64,000 nt of DNA from Nakazawaea peltata (GCA_001599355.1 BCGQ01000008.1:186001-250000), one strand, 5' to 3'; positions 29,514 to 39,593 are shown, counted from the stretch's first letter. Notes: a model not told the origin generated them from the letters alone. Made by a program: numbers and translations.

Positions 29514-31493
29514 TCAGAATAACTTCCGCACAATCTTTGTTATACGGACCGAGTCATCGTCGTCATCCTCTTCCTCTACCCCTCCTGAGACCTGCTCAGG
29601 ATGTGGAAGGTCAACGATCCTATTTTTGATCGGAGACCCCATTGGGGTGACAGATGAAGGAGGGGCCTTAGATGGTGAGTCCAATAATGAGTTTAATGGT
29701 TCGATTTGTTCATCATTATTGTCTTCTTTTTTATTGAAGAAGTTGTCGATGAATGATTGACTTCTCTCAAGATTTATAGTGGATCTCCTTCTGGGCTTTT
29801 TCGGTGATGTTGATACAGACGAACGAGGGCGTGGCCCCAGAATACGCCGATTCCTGATTGGCGAAGAAGGAATTGAGTTTGCATTTACTCTTTGTCGAGA
29901 AGGAGATCGTGTAGCAATTCCCGAGCGTGACTGATGAGTCAATAGTGAATCCGTCGTTAGTCCAAGTGAATCTAAAGTACGAACTCGAGGCGGTGATTCC
30001 GGCTCTCGGGCTTTATTGAAGGCATCTATATAAGATTGTAATCCTGTCAGACGAATTTGTTTCTCGTTTACCCAAGCACTATCTTCCTTTTCTTTAGTCT
30101 CAATTAAAGGATTAGAATCCGTAGATCCAAAATGATCCAAAACATTTTTCAGCATGAATTTGAACTGATATTCACCGACTTCCAGTCTCTCTTCCTCTGT
30201 TGATGACAGATATGTTCGAGTTTTGTATTTCTTTATATACACAGTTGGAGGAGATTCTGACAGCTGCTGTTTTGATGCCAAATAACGTGGCAAAAGACTT
30301 TCTCCAAATCTACGCCCAAGATACGCCCTGATATCAACTACATTAGGAAGTTTGTGGTCAAGTTCGGAGCAGAGTTCATCAAAGTTCATCGACACTCTCT
30401 TACTGCTATCTTGGAAATTGAGTGTTCCTTCTTCGAAATTAAATCTCGAATGCTTCAAAAGCGGGTAAAAGTAGAATATTGCAATATAGTAAGGGGGTAA
30501 ATTGTTGAATCTGACCGGGTCATTTCTGCCAAAGTAATAAACCGTGTCAGAATTAAGTTTCTTTTGCAACTTGAAGAAGAACCTTTTAAATCTGTTTTCT
30601 ATAACAGTCAAATTTGGAATTGGATCCTCGTGGTTAGGGACGCTTTTAGGATAAATTACAGACTCGAAATCTTTGGTGATATTTAGCTCTTCACTGAAGT
30701 CAACCAGGATTCTCCTGGCTCTTTCAGACCCAATTCTATTAAATCCTGAATCATAATCAGCGCCTCTGAGAATCGCATACAAAATTAAGCTCACCTTGGA
30801 AACTCCGGTGGAATTATAAAATGTCTCCATTTCAACAGGGGTTACATAGTATTCGTTGTAATCTTTCAGACCTACACGACGACTGAATGACCTTAAAATT
30901 CGGGTCAGCCCAAATAACATGACGTCTGTGTCATTTGTTACCAGATAATCTACAATTCCAGAGACTTGCAAGCGTGCACATTCACTCTCCAGCTCTCCTG
31001 ACAGATCAAAATAACTACAATTCAAAAGCTTCAATACCTTCTTGAGAAGCTGAACTTCTACATCTCCGAACTCATTGCTATCTCCGTCAAACTCTAGAAG
31101 ATTGTTCATGCGATACAATTCCTCAAAATTCAGATGGTTACTATCCAAATTATAGAGTTCTTTCTGTCTTTTAAAACTGGGCTTCAAGGGCCCATCGAAT
31201 ACAAATACAAACGAAACATTCAGTGCCACAAGCAGTGTTATACGAGCTATAAACCCCTGAATCACCTTGTAAGGATTGATTTCTAAGGTCTCACTATCTT
31301 GTTCCTCTTCACCCGGCTGGGGCTGAAGCTGCAACTGTGGGAGATGACCGGTCTCATACACCCAAATGTACGCGTCTATGGCTACCCGGAGAGACCTCTG
31401 GTGGCGCTCAGCAAAGGCAGCAGAAAACACCGATAGTGGCACTCGAGGTGTCTCGGCCAGTTGAACTATCTCCCATAAGTCTATGACTCCCAT
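29514..31493 (-). CDS. YEN1: Yen1/GEN1 Holliday junction resolvase
   Basis: XPG-family structure-specific nuclease that resolves Holliday junctions late in the cell cycle. The start is set at the ATG at 31493: family members need Met-Gly at the N-terminus, and the longer frame begins only at a TTG (31565). This gives 659 aa beginning MGVIDLWEIV. Asp40 is in AIDAYIW. The XPG-I acidic motif at 166-172 reads GEAESEC once codon 168 (CTG, 30992-30990) is taken as Ala, the canonical form. It is followed by Asp188 and Asp190 in NDTD and the H3TH stretch ADYDSGFNRIG. The Ser/Pro-rich tail (SPSRQR, SPIRNR, SPKKPRR) resembles the CDK-regulated nuclear localisation region of Yen1. TACACGAC lies 104-111 bp upstream. 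Confidence 0.92.
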   Translation of the reverse strand: MGVIDLWEIVQLAETPRVPLSVFSAAFAERHQRSLRVAIDAYIWVYETGHLPQLQLQPQPGEEEQDSETLEINPYKVIQGFIARITLLVALNVSFVFVFDGPLKPSFKRQKELYNLDSNHLNFEELYRMNNLLEFDGDSNEFGDVEVQLLKKVLKLLNCSYFDLSGELESECARLQVSGIVDYLVTNDTDVMLFGLTRILRSFSRRVGLKDYNEYYVTPVEMETFYNSTGVSKVSLILYAILRGADYDSGFNRIGSERARRILVDFSEELNITKDFESVIYPKSVPNHEDPIPNLTVIENRFKRFFFKLQKKLNSDTVYYFGRNDPVRFNNLPPYYIAIFYFYPLLKHSRFNFEEGTLNFQDSSKRVSMNFDELCSELDHKLPNVVDIRAYLGRRFGESLLPRYLASKQQLSESPPTVYIKKYKTRTYLSSTEEERLEVGEYQFKFMLKNVLDHFGSTDSNPLIETKEKEDSAWVNEKQIRLTGLQSYIDAFNKAREPESPPRVRTLDSLGLTTDSLLTHQSRSGIATRSPSRQRVNANSIPSSPIRNRRILGPRPRSSVSTSPKKPRRRSTINLERSQSFIDNFFNKKEDNNDEQIEPLNSLLDSPSKAPPSSVTPMGSPIKNRIVDLPHPEQVSGGVEEEDDDDDSVRITKIVRKLF

Positions 31494-31754
31494 TGAGCGC
31501 TGCACTACCTCTAGCCCTATAGCTCTTAGTCTCTTCAAAGGGGGTTTTCTACCGCTGAGAGGCAATTTGATGTCTAAATTTGGTTATTTGTTGATATACA
31601 CGACCTTATCAGAGTGAAAAATTAAAAATAACTAACTAAATGAATAATATTGCTTTTAATGGAAATTTAGGGGCTGTATAAAAAGGGGATACCTACTTCT
31701 AATATTAAATCGAATTAAATTAAATCAAACTCTACTCCAAATTATATACAAAAA

Positions 31755-34700
31755 CTATTTTAAATTCTTCAACTCACGCAACATCCGCAACAGTCGTTGC
31801 TCAACATCATGATCATCCAGACCAGACAGCTCCTCAGGTCGATCTTGTATCTCATAGTACGTGGAGAGAGTGCTGGCCCGTTTCTTGCTTGCTCTTGAAA
31901 TATCGGTGTTCTTCAACTTCTCCAATAAGGTCATAATTGTCTCATCATATGAATCAGAATTCCTTGGCTCATTATTCTCTTTTTCTGTCAAAGCTTCTTT
32001 CTTGTTCTTTCTCTCTTGTTGCTCCTTGAGCAGACGGTTCCGGGACTCTATCAGTCTCTGCTCTTCCTCACGTTGGATATTTTCAAGGTAACATTTTTTG
32101 TACTCGTCAATGAACTGGGATATCAAGGTGAAGACACCATTTTTATCACCTGTAGTCGACTCTCCCATGTACTCCATTAACAGATTTAAGTCTTTGATGG
32201 TTTCTTTCAATTGCTTTTGTAATATTTCGTTCTTATGTTGACTGGTCTTCATTGGCTTTTTCAACACCTCCAACACCTTATCTTCAGGGTGGAATTTCTC
32301 TGGATGACTCAAATTACCCTGTTCGATCGACATTTTACAGTTATTTATCAGTCTATCCATCTCTTCGCATTCTTGAATCAAATTATCAATTGGAATCCGA
32401 GCAGCAACACTCACTTTCTCCAAATCATCTACAAAATCTCCCAACTCTGGGAAAGATTCACGGATCACTTTTTCTATGTACTGCAAGAAATTCATTGTGT
32501 TGGTCTCATCCTTCATAAATTTCAAGCGCTGTAAAATGGATAATTTGAATCCGATCAGTTTCTTGGATTCGTCATTCATAAAATTACCCATTATACGAAT
32601 CAAGTTCATCACTTGTTTGAAAGCATTACTAGATTTAATCAGTTCAATACTATCGGAAATAATACGAATCTTATCTTCTAAATCTGACATATTACTACTG
32701 TAAGTCTTCAGCAACAACAAAGATCTGGATCTAGCCTTCCAATAGTGTTGTAAGTTGAAGCAAAGTTCCAAGAAAATACGATCTGAGCGTTCCAATTCGT
32801 TAGGATCACGTTCAGGTTTCTTCCCGCTGACGAAGTCCGTAGAGTATGGCTTGAAATCACGGACCAAATTCTTCGGGATTTCAGCAAACTCATCCTTATT
32901 GAAAAATTCCAATATCTGGATATTTTCCATTATAACGTCGTCGTCACAATGTAACACCTTAGTGACCAACTCTTCTATGGATAAATTACTGAGACTATGT
33001 AAATTAATTCCAAACTGCTGCAGCATATCCCTCGATAAGAATGATTTAAGAACCGGGGCACTAGATTTCCTTTGACTGTCATTATTTGTCAGCTTCACTA
33101 CGCTCAGTTTAATACCAAAATGTTCTTCTACTTCCTCCAAAATACCCAATTCTACAACACTTTTACTTATATCATCCCCTTTGGACAAGTTGTTGTTAAA
33201 CTCGGTCCAAAAAGTATTACTGATCTGGCGATGATCAATTCTATCCCAGTGAATCTGTTTCAACTTTCTTTTAGGGCGAGGTAAGTTGTTCATCTCGGGT
33301 GTTGGCGCTATAGTGATACGCTGCTGTCCTTCACAATCTGCAATAGCTGATTTATCACCTACAGCAGAAGTATCAAGAACTACCATTGAAGCATCAGCAG
33401 ACGGGGATTCTGTAGGAGGTAGAGGAGGAGCTGAAGGAGTTGTTTTCTTACCTGATAGCATATTAGGCAATGGAGGAGGTGGTGGAGGGCCTCCAGAAGT
33501 TTTAAGCATAGAAGGAAGTGGAGGTGGAGGAGGTGGTCCAGAACCTTTGAGCATAGAAGGAAGTGGTGGTGGTGGTGGGGGCGCAGAGCCCTTAAGAATA
33601 GGAGGTAAAGGTGGTGGTGGAGGCGGAGGAGCAGGGGATTGTTTTTTGAGCATGCTTGGTAATGGAGGAGGAGGGGGAGGAGGAGGAGCTGAATTTCCTT
33701 GACCTGGTCCAAGCCCGGGTCCGAGACCAGAGCCTAATCCAGGTCCCAATCCTGGGCCTAAGCCTGGGCCCAAACCAGATCCTAAACCCGGTCCTAAGCC
33801 GGGTCCTAAGCCGGGTCCTAAGCCGGGTCCTAAGCCGGGTCCTAAGCCGGGTCCTAAGCCTGGCCCTAAGCCTGGTCCCAACCCTGGACCAAGTCCAGTT
33901 CCCAGTCTTAACTCATCCTCAAATATAGAGTAAGATCCCAACTCCACCTTAGTATCATTTTGAATAAACTCACTAAGTATGCCTCCCGGTCCAATTGAGC
34001 CTTCTGACTCAAATTCTTTACTAGATATTCTAAATAAAGGTGAATCAAGTGGTTTTTTTCTTCTGGTGGCCCCAATTCTTGATTCGACATTCTTTAACCC
34101 TTGCAGGATAATAAGAGAATCAACGGAAGACCCTGTCCCATTATAAGAAGGCCGTGAATTGGAATCTACTGTTCCATAGTGTTCTGAATTAGAATTAGGT
34201 ATAGAGAGTTTGGGAAGTCCTGATGTTCCAGAATCCATAGGAGATTCATAAGATACATTAGAGATTCTTTCAGAAGAACCACCCTCACTCACTAATCCCG
34301 TAGATAATTCCCCACCTCTACGACTCTTTAATATCTCAATTTCTTCTACATAAGACTCCTTCTGTGCTATCAACAGCAGATTCATCTTCTCTACTTTGTA
34401 TAACTTATCAAGGCATAATTTCAACTCTCTTCTCAACCGCTCAGTCTTTGGATCCGACAGATTTTGCATGAGGGGCAGAGACTGAGAGAAATATCCACTT
34501 CCCTGGTCCCTTCCGAGCCCTAAAATCTCAGCAGAAATCAGTCTGGCCATCTGAGATGAGATGAATTCGATCTCAGAATGGGATTTTCCACTAGAAGTGA
34601 GCAATTGAAGACAAGAATTGAATATGGATAACACATTTGCGGAGATCTCCATATTTCCCGTATAATCTTGCTGTAATCTACGTAAAATAGACTCCCCAAG

Positions 34701-36077
34701 TTCCTTAATTGGGTGCTGCAACTCGGTAGCATCGTCTATTTTGAATTCTTGGTATTTAACTATTTGCTCTACGATTAATTTATCGCTGGACATCAGTGAT
34801 TTGATACTGTCGAAGAGCGAGTTTACGTTACAAATATCAAATTGAGCTCTAATACGGGCTCTTTCTTTAAGATCTTTGGCAGTCTCAACAAGAGCATTCA
34901 ATAAAAACAATGAAGCAAGAACATAATCATGTAAAAGCTTCTCTGAAGGTTGTTTTGAGCAAGTTTTATGGACTATTTTCAACCAAAAGTCGAATATTTC
35001 AGTATGATTTCTATTTTCAGTGAACAGTTGTATCACTTTGTCGTGACCATTAGTACAATAAGTCAATATCATAAGTATTTCCGTCACAGTTTTTCTAGTA
35101 GACAATCTCGGAGACACCAAACTCGATAAACATTGACTTACTGCCGAAGGAGAGTCTATTATCAGATCAGCCCCACCTTTAAATTGAAAGAGCTGTCTAA
35201 GCGATAACACTATGAGGTTCTCCATATCCAATTGAGCATTTGTCTTGATACTACGTTCATTTATGAGCAGGATTTGCTCCAGTAACATTGGGATAACTCC
35301 ATATTTTATCAACAGTTCAGCAAACAGGGGATTACCCGAATGAAGTCCCTTGTATAGTTCTTTATAATGCTGAAGAAGAAGCTTGTTGGATCTCATGTAT
35401 GAGACGAACCTCTGAGCCAATTCTTCTGAGGAGCAATTCTTAGATGGGGGGGTTGAGATCTCTTTTGGCTCTCTGACTTTATTTACCTTTAGAGAGTCAT
35501 TGAGGGTGTTTCCATCTCCTCGCTGTTTCATGGAAGATTTGCGAGGGTTGAGAGTATGAGAATTGAGGGGGGTATTTTGTGAGTCGGTGTGATCAGAATG
35601 AATTTGGGGGGAGTTATTGCTCGGGTCACTGGCACTTCTTTGGCCACTAGCACTTCTGTGTCCACTATAAATTCTCTGCCCACTATGATTCTTCAGTCCA
35701 CTATGACTTCTCTGCCCGCTATGACTTCTCTGAGTTCCGTGTCCACTCTGACTTTGCCCACTCCACCCACTATAAATACTACTATAACTCCCCCGTCTAC
35801 TCAGTTGGGGCCTCCCGCCTTCACCAATATGTTCTTCCCCATAATGAAACTCCCCACCCACACTCATAGTACCTCTACCTGCAATTCCCAATCCCATATT
35901 CACGACTCTCTTCACTTGTTCATCCTCAATGCTTGATATCATCTCGATAGGTCGTGTCGTGACTTCCAAAGACGATTTGTTAGAGCCATCTAAAGTGCTT
36001 GAAGTACCGGAAAACAGCCGTTTAAGAAGCGAGAGAGAATTACGCCTTGGGCGGTTCACTCGGTCTTCGGATCCCAT
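31755..36077 (-). CDS. BNR1: Formin, Bnr1 type
   Basis: A 1440-residue formin that nucleates and elongates actin cables, normally at the bud neck under Rho GTPases. The Ser-rich N-terminus (about 100-150) has SHSGQR-type repeats. The GTPase-binding/FH3 region spans about 215-560, the short coiled coil about 630. A GLGP repeat block lies at about 727-790, then the proline-rich FH1 with several runs of six or more Pro (about 790-885), and FH2 at about 920-1310 with GFKLSILQRL and GNLSHPEKFHP. The C-terminus is a basic EEEQRL...RLLKEQQERK helix. The FH2 details (KDETNTMNFL, INEYKK-like end) and the length (Bnr1 1375 aa, Bni1 1953 aa) favour Bnr1 over Bni1. RHO4, a known activator of Bnr1, is also in this window. 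Confidence 0.88.
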   Translation of the reverse strand: MGSEDRVNRPRRNSLSLLKRLFSGTSSTLDGSNKSSLEVTTRPIEMISSIEDEQVKRVVNMGLGIAGRGTMSVGGEFHYGEEHIGEGGRPQLSRRGSYSSIYSGWSGQSQSGHGTQRSHSGQRSHSGLKNHSGQRIYSGHRSASGQRSASDPSNNSPQIHSDHTDSQNTPLNSHTLNPRKSSMKQRGDGNTLNDSLKVNKVREPKEISTPPSKNCSSEELAQRFVSYMRSNKLLLQHYKELYKGLHSGNPLFAELLIKYGVIPMLLEQILLINERSIKTNAQLDMENLIVLSLRQLFQFKGGADLIIDSPSAVSQCLSSLVSPRLSTRKTVTEILMILTYCTNGHDKVIQLFTENRNHTEIFDFWLKIVHKTCSKQPSEKLLHDYVLASLFLLNALVETAKDLKERARIRAQFDICNVNSLFDSIKSLMSSDKLIVEQIVKYQEFKIDDATELQHPIKELGESILRRLQQDYTGNMEISANVLSIFNSCLQLLTSSGKSHSEIEFISSQMARLISAEILGLGRDQGSGYFSQSLPLMQNLSDPKTERLRRELKLCLDKLYKVEKMNLLLIAQKESYVEEIEILKSRRGGELSTGLVSEGGSSERISNVSYESPMDSGTSGLPKLSIPNSNSEHYGTVDSNSRPSYNGTGSSVDSLIILQGLKNVESRIGATRRKKPLDSPLFRISSKEFESEGSIGPGGILSEFIQNDTKVELGSYSIFEDELRLGTGLGPGLGPGLGPGLGPGLGPGLGPGLGPGLGPGLGPGLGSGLGPGLGPGLGPGLGSGLGPGLGPGQGNSAPPPPPPPPLPSMLKKQSPAPPPPPPPLPPILKGSAPPPPPPLPSMLKGSGPPPPPPLPSMLKTSGGPPPPPPLPNMLSGKKTTPSAPPLPPTESPSADASMVVLDTSAVGDKSAIADCEGQQRITIAPTPEMNNLPRPKRKLKQIHWDRIDHRQISNTFWTEFNNNLSKGDDISKSVVELGILEEVEEHFGIKLSVVKLTNNDSQRKSSAPVLKSFLSRDMLQQFGINLHSLSNLSIEELVTKVLHCDDDVIMENIQILEFFNKDEFAEIPKNLVRDFKPYSTDFVSGKKPERDPNELERSDRIFLELCFNLQHYWKARSRSLLLLKTYSSNMSDLEDKIRIISDSIELIKSSNAFKQVMNLIRIMGNFMNDESKKLIGFKLSILQRLKFMKDETNTMNFLQYIEKVIRESFPELGDFVDDLEKVSVAARIPIDNLIQECEEMDRLINNCKMSIEQGNLSHPEKFHPEDKVLEVLKKPMKTSQHKNEILQKQLKETIKDLNLLMEYMGESTTGDKNGVFTLISQFIDEYKKCYLENIQREEEQRLIESRNRLLKEQQERKNKKEALTEKENNEPRNSDSYDETIMTLLEKLKNTDISRASKKRASTLSTYYEIQDRPEELSGLDDHDVEQRLLRMLRELKNLK
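33713..33898 (-). repeat. 12-bp coding minisatellite encoding Gly-Leu-Gly-Pro
   Basis: About 16 units of 12 bp inside BNR1. Five consecutive units are identical (plus-strand cctaagccgggt, 33793-33852) and the rest diverge mainly at third positions. Two units carry Ser for Pro. The Leu is TTA, so the code change does not affect it. Confidence 0.95.
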
Positions 36078-36809
36078 GTCTCAAACCTTGTCTTCCGAGT
36101 CTCTTTTATCTCTGCTTCCTTATCGAGTAACGAGTCTCATCGCGTCTTTGTCTCAGATTCGCTTCGAGGATCAAAACAAAACATTGACTAATGGGGAAGG
36201 TGAATGATTACTATAATAGGAAGTCAAATGGATTTTTGTATTTCAAATATTTAAATTGTAATGTGCTCATTACTAGGTAGTGGAGCATGTGACTAGCAGA
36301 TTACTAAGAAAGATTATTAGATATTCTGTAAAATGAGTTTTCGTAATTTGCTATTAAGATAAACTGGTATGGTCATCGTATGTGTCTGTTTATCTGTGTC
36401 AACCTCCGACTATCTTCTAGGTTTATCCATCTTGCCCATTCTTCCGCAGTTTCTGCTCTCCCATCTGCATTTCTATCTTCTCTTCTGTTTCCCTCTCCCA
36501 TCTTGTCTGCCCCTCCCCCGTCTTCCCTCCATTTCCTGACTCCGAGCATATGCTTTTATGCTTTTATGCTTTTCCCTAGCATATGCTTTCCCTTAGCATA
36601 TGCTTCCTTTTACTACCGAGCTTATAAAAAATCACTAACAAAAAGCATGCGCAACTTCCTTTTACTTAGCAAAAACTTGCCTAGCTTTTCATTTCTCCAC
36701 CTTTTGTCATTCACAATTTCTAAACCGAGATTTGTTATATAAATTGAAGGGCGTTTACCGGGAGGTGTCAAGTTTTTCAAGTTCCAACTGTACAGAAGAA
36801 ACTCACAAA
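36078..36809. promoter_or_regulatory. Divergent promoter BNR1 / POT1
   Basis: No gene. It holds the AGCATATGCT cluster (listed separately) and a TATA box (tataaaaa, 36623-36630) 187 bp before the POT1 ATG. The part nearest BNR1 is T- and C-rich. Confidence 0.5.
36545..36604. promoter_or_regulatory. Three perfect AGCATATGCT palindromes upstream of POT1
   Basis: Identical 10-bp palindromes at 36545-36554, 36578-36587 and 36595-36604. The last two share a longer context (TAGCATATGCTT). Each contains the E-box CATATG. They lie 206-265 bp upstream of the POT1 ATG and just before a TATA box. The factor is unknown. Confidence 0.6.
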
Positions 36810-38051
36810 ATGGAAAGATTACAACAATTAAGTAGCCATTTACAATCCAAGCCGGATTATAAAACCAAATCAGACTCAGATGTCGTGATAGTACAAAGTT
36901 ATAGAACCGCCATTGGTAAAGGTGGTCGTGGATCATTCAAAGATATTGGATCAGATCTGTTATTGATGAAGCTCACTCAGGAATTTATTAAGAAATTGCC
37001 ACCTGGATTTGATTTGAATTTGATCGAAGATTGTATTATTGGTAATGTTTTGAACGGGGGTGCAGGTGCCACTGAACATAGAGCGCTGCTTCTTGCTGCT
37101 GGTATCCCACTGCAAATCCCATTCATGGCTGTCAACAGACAATGTTCATCAGGTTTGATGGCTGTTAATGATATCGCCACTAAGATTAGACTGGGTCAAA
37201 TCTCTTGTGGATTAGCTGGTGGTGTCGAAAGCATGTCTCAAAACTATGGTCCTAAATCTGTACCTAAGTTGTCAGATTCAGTTAAGAAAGATCCAGAAGG
37301 TGCTAAATGTCTTATCCCAATGGGTTTCACCTCGGAAAATGTAGCCAAAAAGTATAATATTTCCAGAGAGCTGCAAGATGCCTTTGCTGCCAAGTCGTAT
37401 CAAAAGCTGGATGCTGCTGTTAAGAATGGATTATTTGCTGAGGAAATCTTACCTATCGAGATCGAGGTCGAAGAAGAAGATGAAGATGACGACGAAAAAG
37501 TGACTATCAAGAAAGTTGTAGTTTCTAACGATGAAGGACCAAGATCTGGAGTCACCCCTCAAAGTTTGTCTAAAATTAGACCAGCTTTCAAAGGAACCAC
37601 CACTGCTGGTAATGCTTCTCAAGTTTCAGATGGTGCAGCTTTGGCACTTTTAATGACCAGAAAATTGGCCAACCAATTGAATTTGCCAATTTTGGGTAAA
37701 TATATCGAAACTAACGTTTCCGGAGTTCCTCCTGAAATTATGGGTGTTGGACCTGCCGTGGCTATTCCAAACTTATTGAAAAAGACCGGATTAGACAAAG
37801 ATGAGATTTCTGTTTATGAAATCAATGAACTGTTCCTGTCTCAATGTTTATACTGTGTGGAGAAGATTGGTTTGGATGTTACCAAGGTAAATCCAAGAGG
37901 AGGAGCTATTCTGTTGGGTCACCCATTGGGTTGTACAGGAGCAAGACAGATCGCTACATTATTCAGAGAATTAAAGCTGGGTGAATATGGAGTTGTCAGC
38001 ATGTGTATTGGTACTGGAATGGGAGCAGCAAGTGTTTTCCTTAAAGAGTAA
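36810..38051 (+). CDS. POT1: Peroxisomal 3-ketoacyl-CoA thiolase
   Basis: Last step of peroxisomal beta-oxidation, cleaving 3-ketoacyl-CoA to acetyl-CoA. The start at ATG 36810 gives 413 aa (yeast Pot1 417) and places a PTS2 signal at residues 3-11 (R-L-x5-H-L), read by Pex7. The acylated Cys112 is in NRQCSSG, His371 in GHPLGCTGARQ and the second Cys399 in CIGTGMG. Under the standard code the NEAFA motif would read NELFL and GGAIALGHP would read GGAILLGHP. All three deviating codons (37830, 37836, 37911) are CTG, so with Ala the motifs are canonical. An acidic insertion (about residues 217-236) precedes DEGPR. The palindrome cluster upstream suggests specific induction. Confidence 0.95.
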   Translation: MERLQQLSSHLQSKPDYKTKSDSDVVIVQSYRTAIGKGGRGSFKDIGSDLLLMKLTQEFIKKLPPGFDLNLIEDCIIGNVLNGGAGATEHRALLLAAGIPLQIPFMAVNRQCSSGLMAVNDIATKIRLGQISCGLAGGVESMSQNYGPKSVPKLSDSVKKDPEGAKCLIPMGFTSENVAKKYNISRELQDAFAAKSYQKLDAAVKNGLFAEEILPIEIEVEEEDEDDDEKVTIKKVVVSNDEGPRSGVTPQSLSKIRPAFKGTTTAGNASQVSDGAALALLMTRKLANQLNLPILGKYIETNVSGVPPEIMGVGPAVAIPNLLKKTGLDKDEISVYEINELFLSQCLYCVEKIGLDVTKVNPRGGAILLGHPLGCTGARQIATLFRELKLGEYGVVSMCIGTGMGAASVFLKE

Positions 38052-38519
38052 TTCTATGAGATATGATATAAGAGGATGTTATCCTGAATTAATAAAATGC
38101 CGTACTTATTAGAAATGTGTAGATCTGGAGACAGTAATTTATCTTTATCACCTTGTAGATCCTGCTACTCGTCTATTTCTCTTACCGCCGGTGCTCTTAC
38201 CACCGGTGTTCTTACCACTGCTACCATCCCTCTCATCCCTCTATCGCATAAATTATTTACTACTACTATCCTCGTCTGCCCACCTACCCACCTCTGTCCC
38301 CTGCCCCATGCCGGTTGTCTGCCCACCATCTCCATCACCTGTTCCTATCGGTTTTCCCGGGGATCCCCGTCCTAACCGATCCTCCTCCCTCAAATTTTTC
38401 GTATAGAAGAAATGGTTCGATTTACCAAAGTCCGATCAAGATATCCATATCTATATATAAGGATAGACACTGCTTATAGTCGCTGTTGGATTGTGTATAG
38501 ACTCATAAAATCATTCATA
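38052..38519. promoter_or_regulatory. HEM13 promoter
   Basis: Contains a triple 15-bp repeat (38181-38225) and a TATA box (tatatata, 38452-38459) about 61-68 bp before the chosen HEM13 ATG. An in-frame ATG at 38412 lies upstream of this TATA. Confidence 0.55.
38181..38225 (+). repeat. Three 15-bp direct repeats in the HEM13 promoter
   Basis: CTTACCGCCGGTGCT, CTTACCACCGGTGTT and CTTACCACTGCTACC in tandem. The first two keep a CCGGTG core. Confidence 0.8.
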
Positions 38520-39464
38520 ATGACTAGTATCGCAAAACAAATGGAAGAGTTGGTCTTCCGCAAACAACTGGAAATCGTTGCTGGAATCGAGTCCTTGGAG
38601 ACTAAAGAAGGTGTCAAGTTCCATGCTGATGTTTGGGAGCGTGGAAACAATGGTGGTGGTGGTAGATCCATGGTTATACAGAACGGAGATGTGTTTGAGA
38701 AAGGTGGTGTTAATATCAGTATTGTTCATGGTCAATTACCGGCTCCTGCTATTGAGAGAATGAAGCTGGATCATAAGACTTTAGAGCTCGAAGGAGATGG
38801 GTCATTGAAGTTCTTTGCTTGTGGATTATCGTTGGTTATTCATCCTTCGAACCCTCATGCTCCAACTACTCATCTGAACTACAGATATTTCGAGACTTGG
38901 AATGCTGATGGTACTCCTCAGACTTGGTGGTTTGGTGGAGGAGCCGATTTGACTCCATCTTATCTTTACGAGGAAGATGCTAAGTTATTCCATCAAAAGC
39001 ATAAGGATCTGTTAGACAAGTACGATGAAACTTTGTATCCAAAGTATAAGAAATGGTGTGATGAGTATTTCTTCATTCCTCATCGTGGTGAAAGCCGTGG
39101 TATTGGTGGTATTTTCTTTGATGATTTCAACTCCAAGCCACAAGAGGAACTTTTGAAGCTTGTAGAGAGCTGTTTCGATCTGTTCTTGCCAAGTTACTTG
39201 CCTATTATTGAGAGGAGATGCAACACTCCTTTCACCGAAGAGGAAAGAGAATGGCAACAAGTTAGAAGAGGAAGATATGTTGAGTTCAACTTGGTCTACG
39301 ATAGAGGTACCAAATTTGGTTTACAGACTCCTGGATCTCGTGTCGAGAGTATTTTGATGACAATGCCTGCTACTGCCAGTTGGAAATATAACCATCAGCC
39401 AAAAGAAGGAAGCAAGGAAGCTGAATTGATGGAGGTTCTCAAGAACCCAGTTGACTGGGTTTAA
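38520..39464 (+). CDS. HEM13: Coproporphyrinogen III oxidase (oxygen-dependent)
   Basis: Haem biosynthesis enzyme that oxidatively decarboxylates coproporphyrinogen III to protoporphyrinogen IX. From the ATG at 38520 it has 314 aa (yeast 328). The upstream in-frame ATG at 38412 is rejected because the TATA box lies inside that extension. Conserved blocks are [67 protein letters not shown] and [13 protein letters not shown] at 39009 and 39180 sits where yeast Hem13 has Ala (KD-A-LDK, FD-A-FLPSY). It is expected to be cytosolic as in other yeasts; no mitochondrial presequence remains after choosing this start. Confidence 0.96.
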   Translation: MTSIAKQMEELVFRKQLEIVAGIESLETKEGVKFHADVWERGNNGGGGRSMVIQNGDVFEKGGVNISIVHGQLPAPAIERMKLDHKTLELEGDGSLKFFACGLSLVIHPSNPHAPTTHLNYRYFETWNADGTPQTWWFGGGADLTPSYLYEEDAKLFHQKHKDLLDKYDETLYPKYKKWCDEYFFIPHRGESRGIGGIFFDDFNSKPQEELLKLVESCFDLFLPSYLPIIERRCNTPFTEEEREWQQVRRGRYVEFNLVYDRGTKFGLQTPGSRVESILMTMPATASWKYNHQPKEGSKEAELMEVLKNPVDWV

Positions 39465-39593
39465 CTGTATATATGATGACTTTTTATGAGCTATATATGA
39501 CCCAATGTATAGACAACCATAATATATGGTCTTTAGACGACTTGAATTGTAGTATTGGTCGATTAAGAGATGAAGATCACTTGAGTTTTTTTC

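Noticed and set aside
31494-31565. 24-residue N-terminal extension of Yen1
   Set aside because: It begins at TTG with no ATG, and XPG-family nucleases need Met-Gly at the N-terminus, which the ATG at 31493 supplies.
37830-37913. Thiolase apparently missing the NEAFA and GGAIALGHP motifs
   Set aside because: All deviating codons are CTG; with CTG as Ala the motifs are canonical, so the enzyme is ordinary.
38412-38519. Upstream in-frame ATG extending Hem13 by 36 residues
   Set aside because: The best TATA box (38452-38459) lies inside the extension, and the 38520 start matches Hem13.
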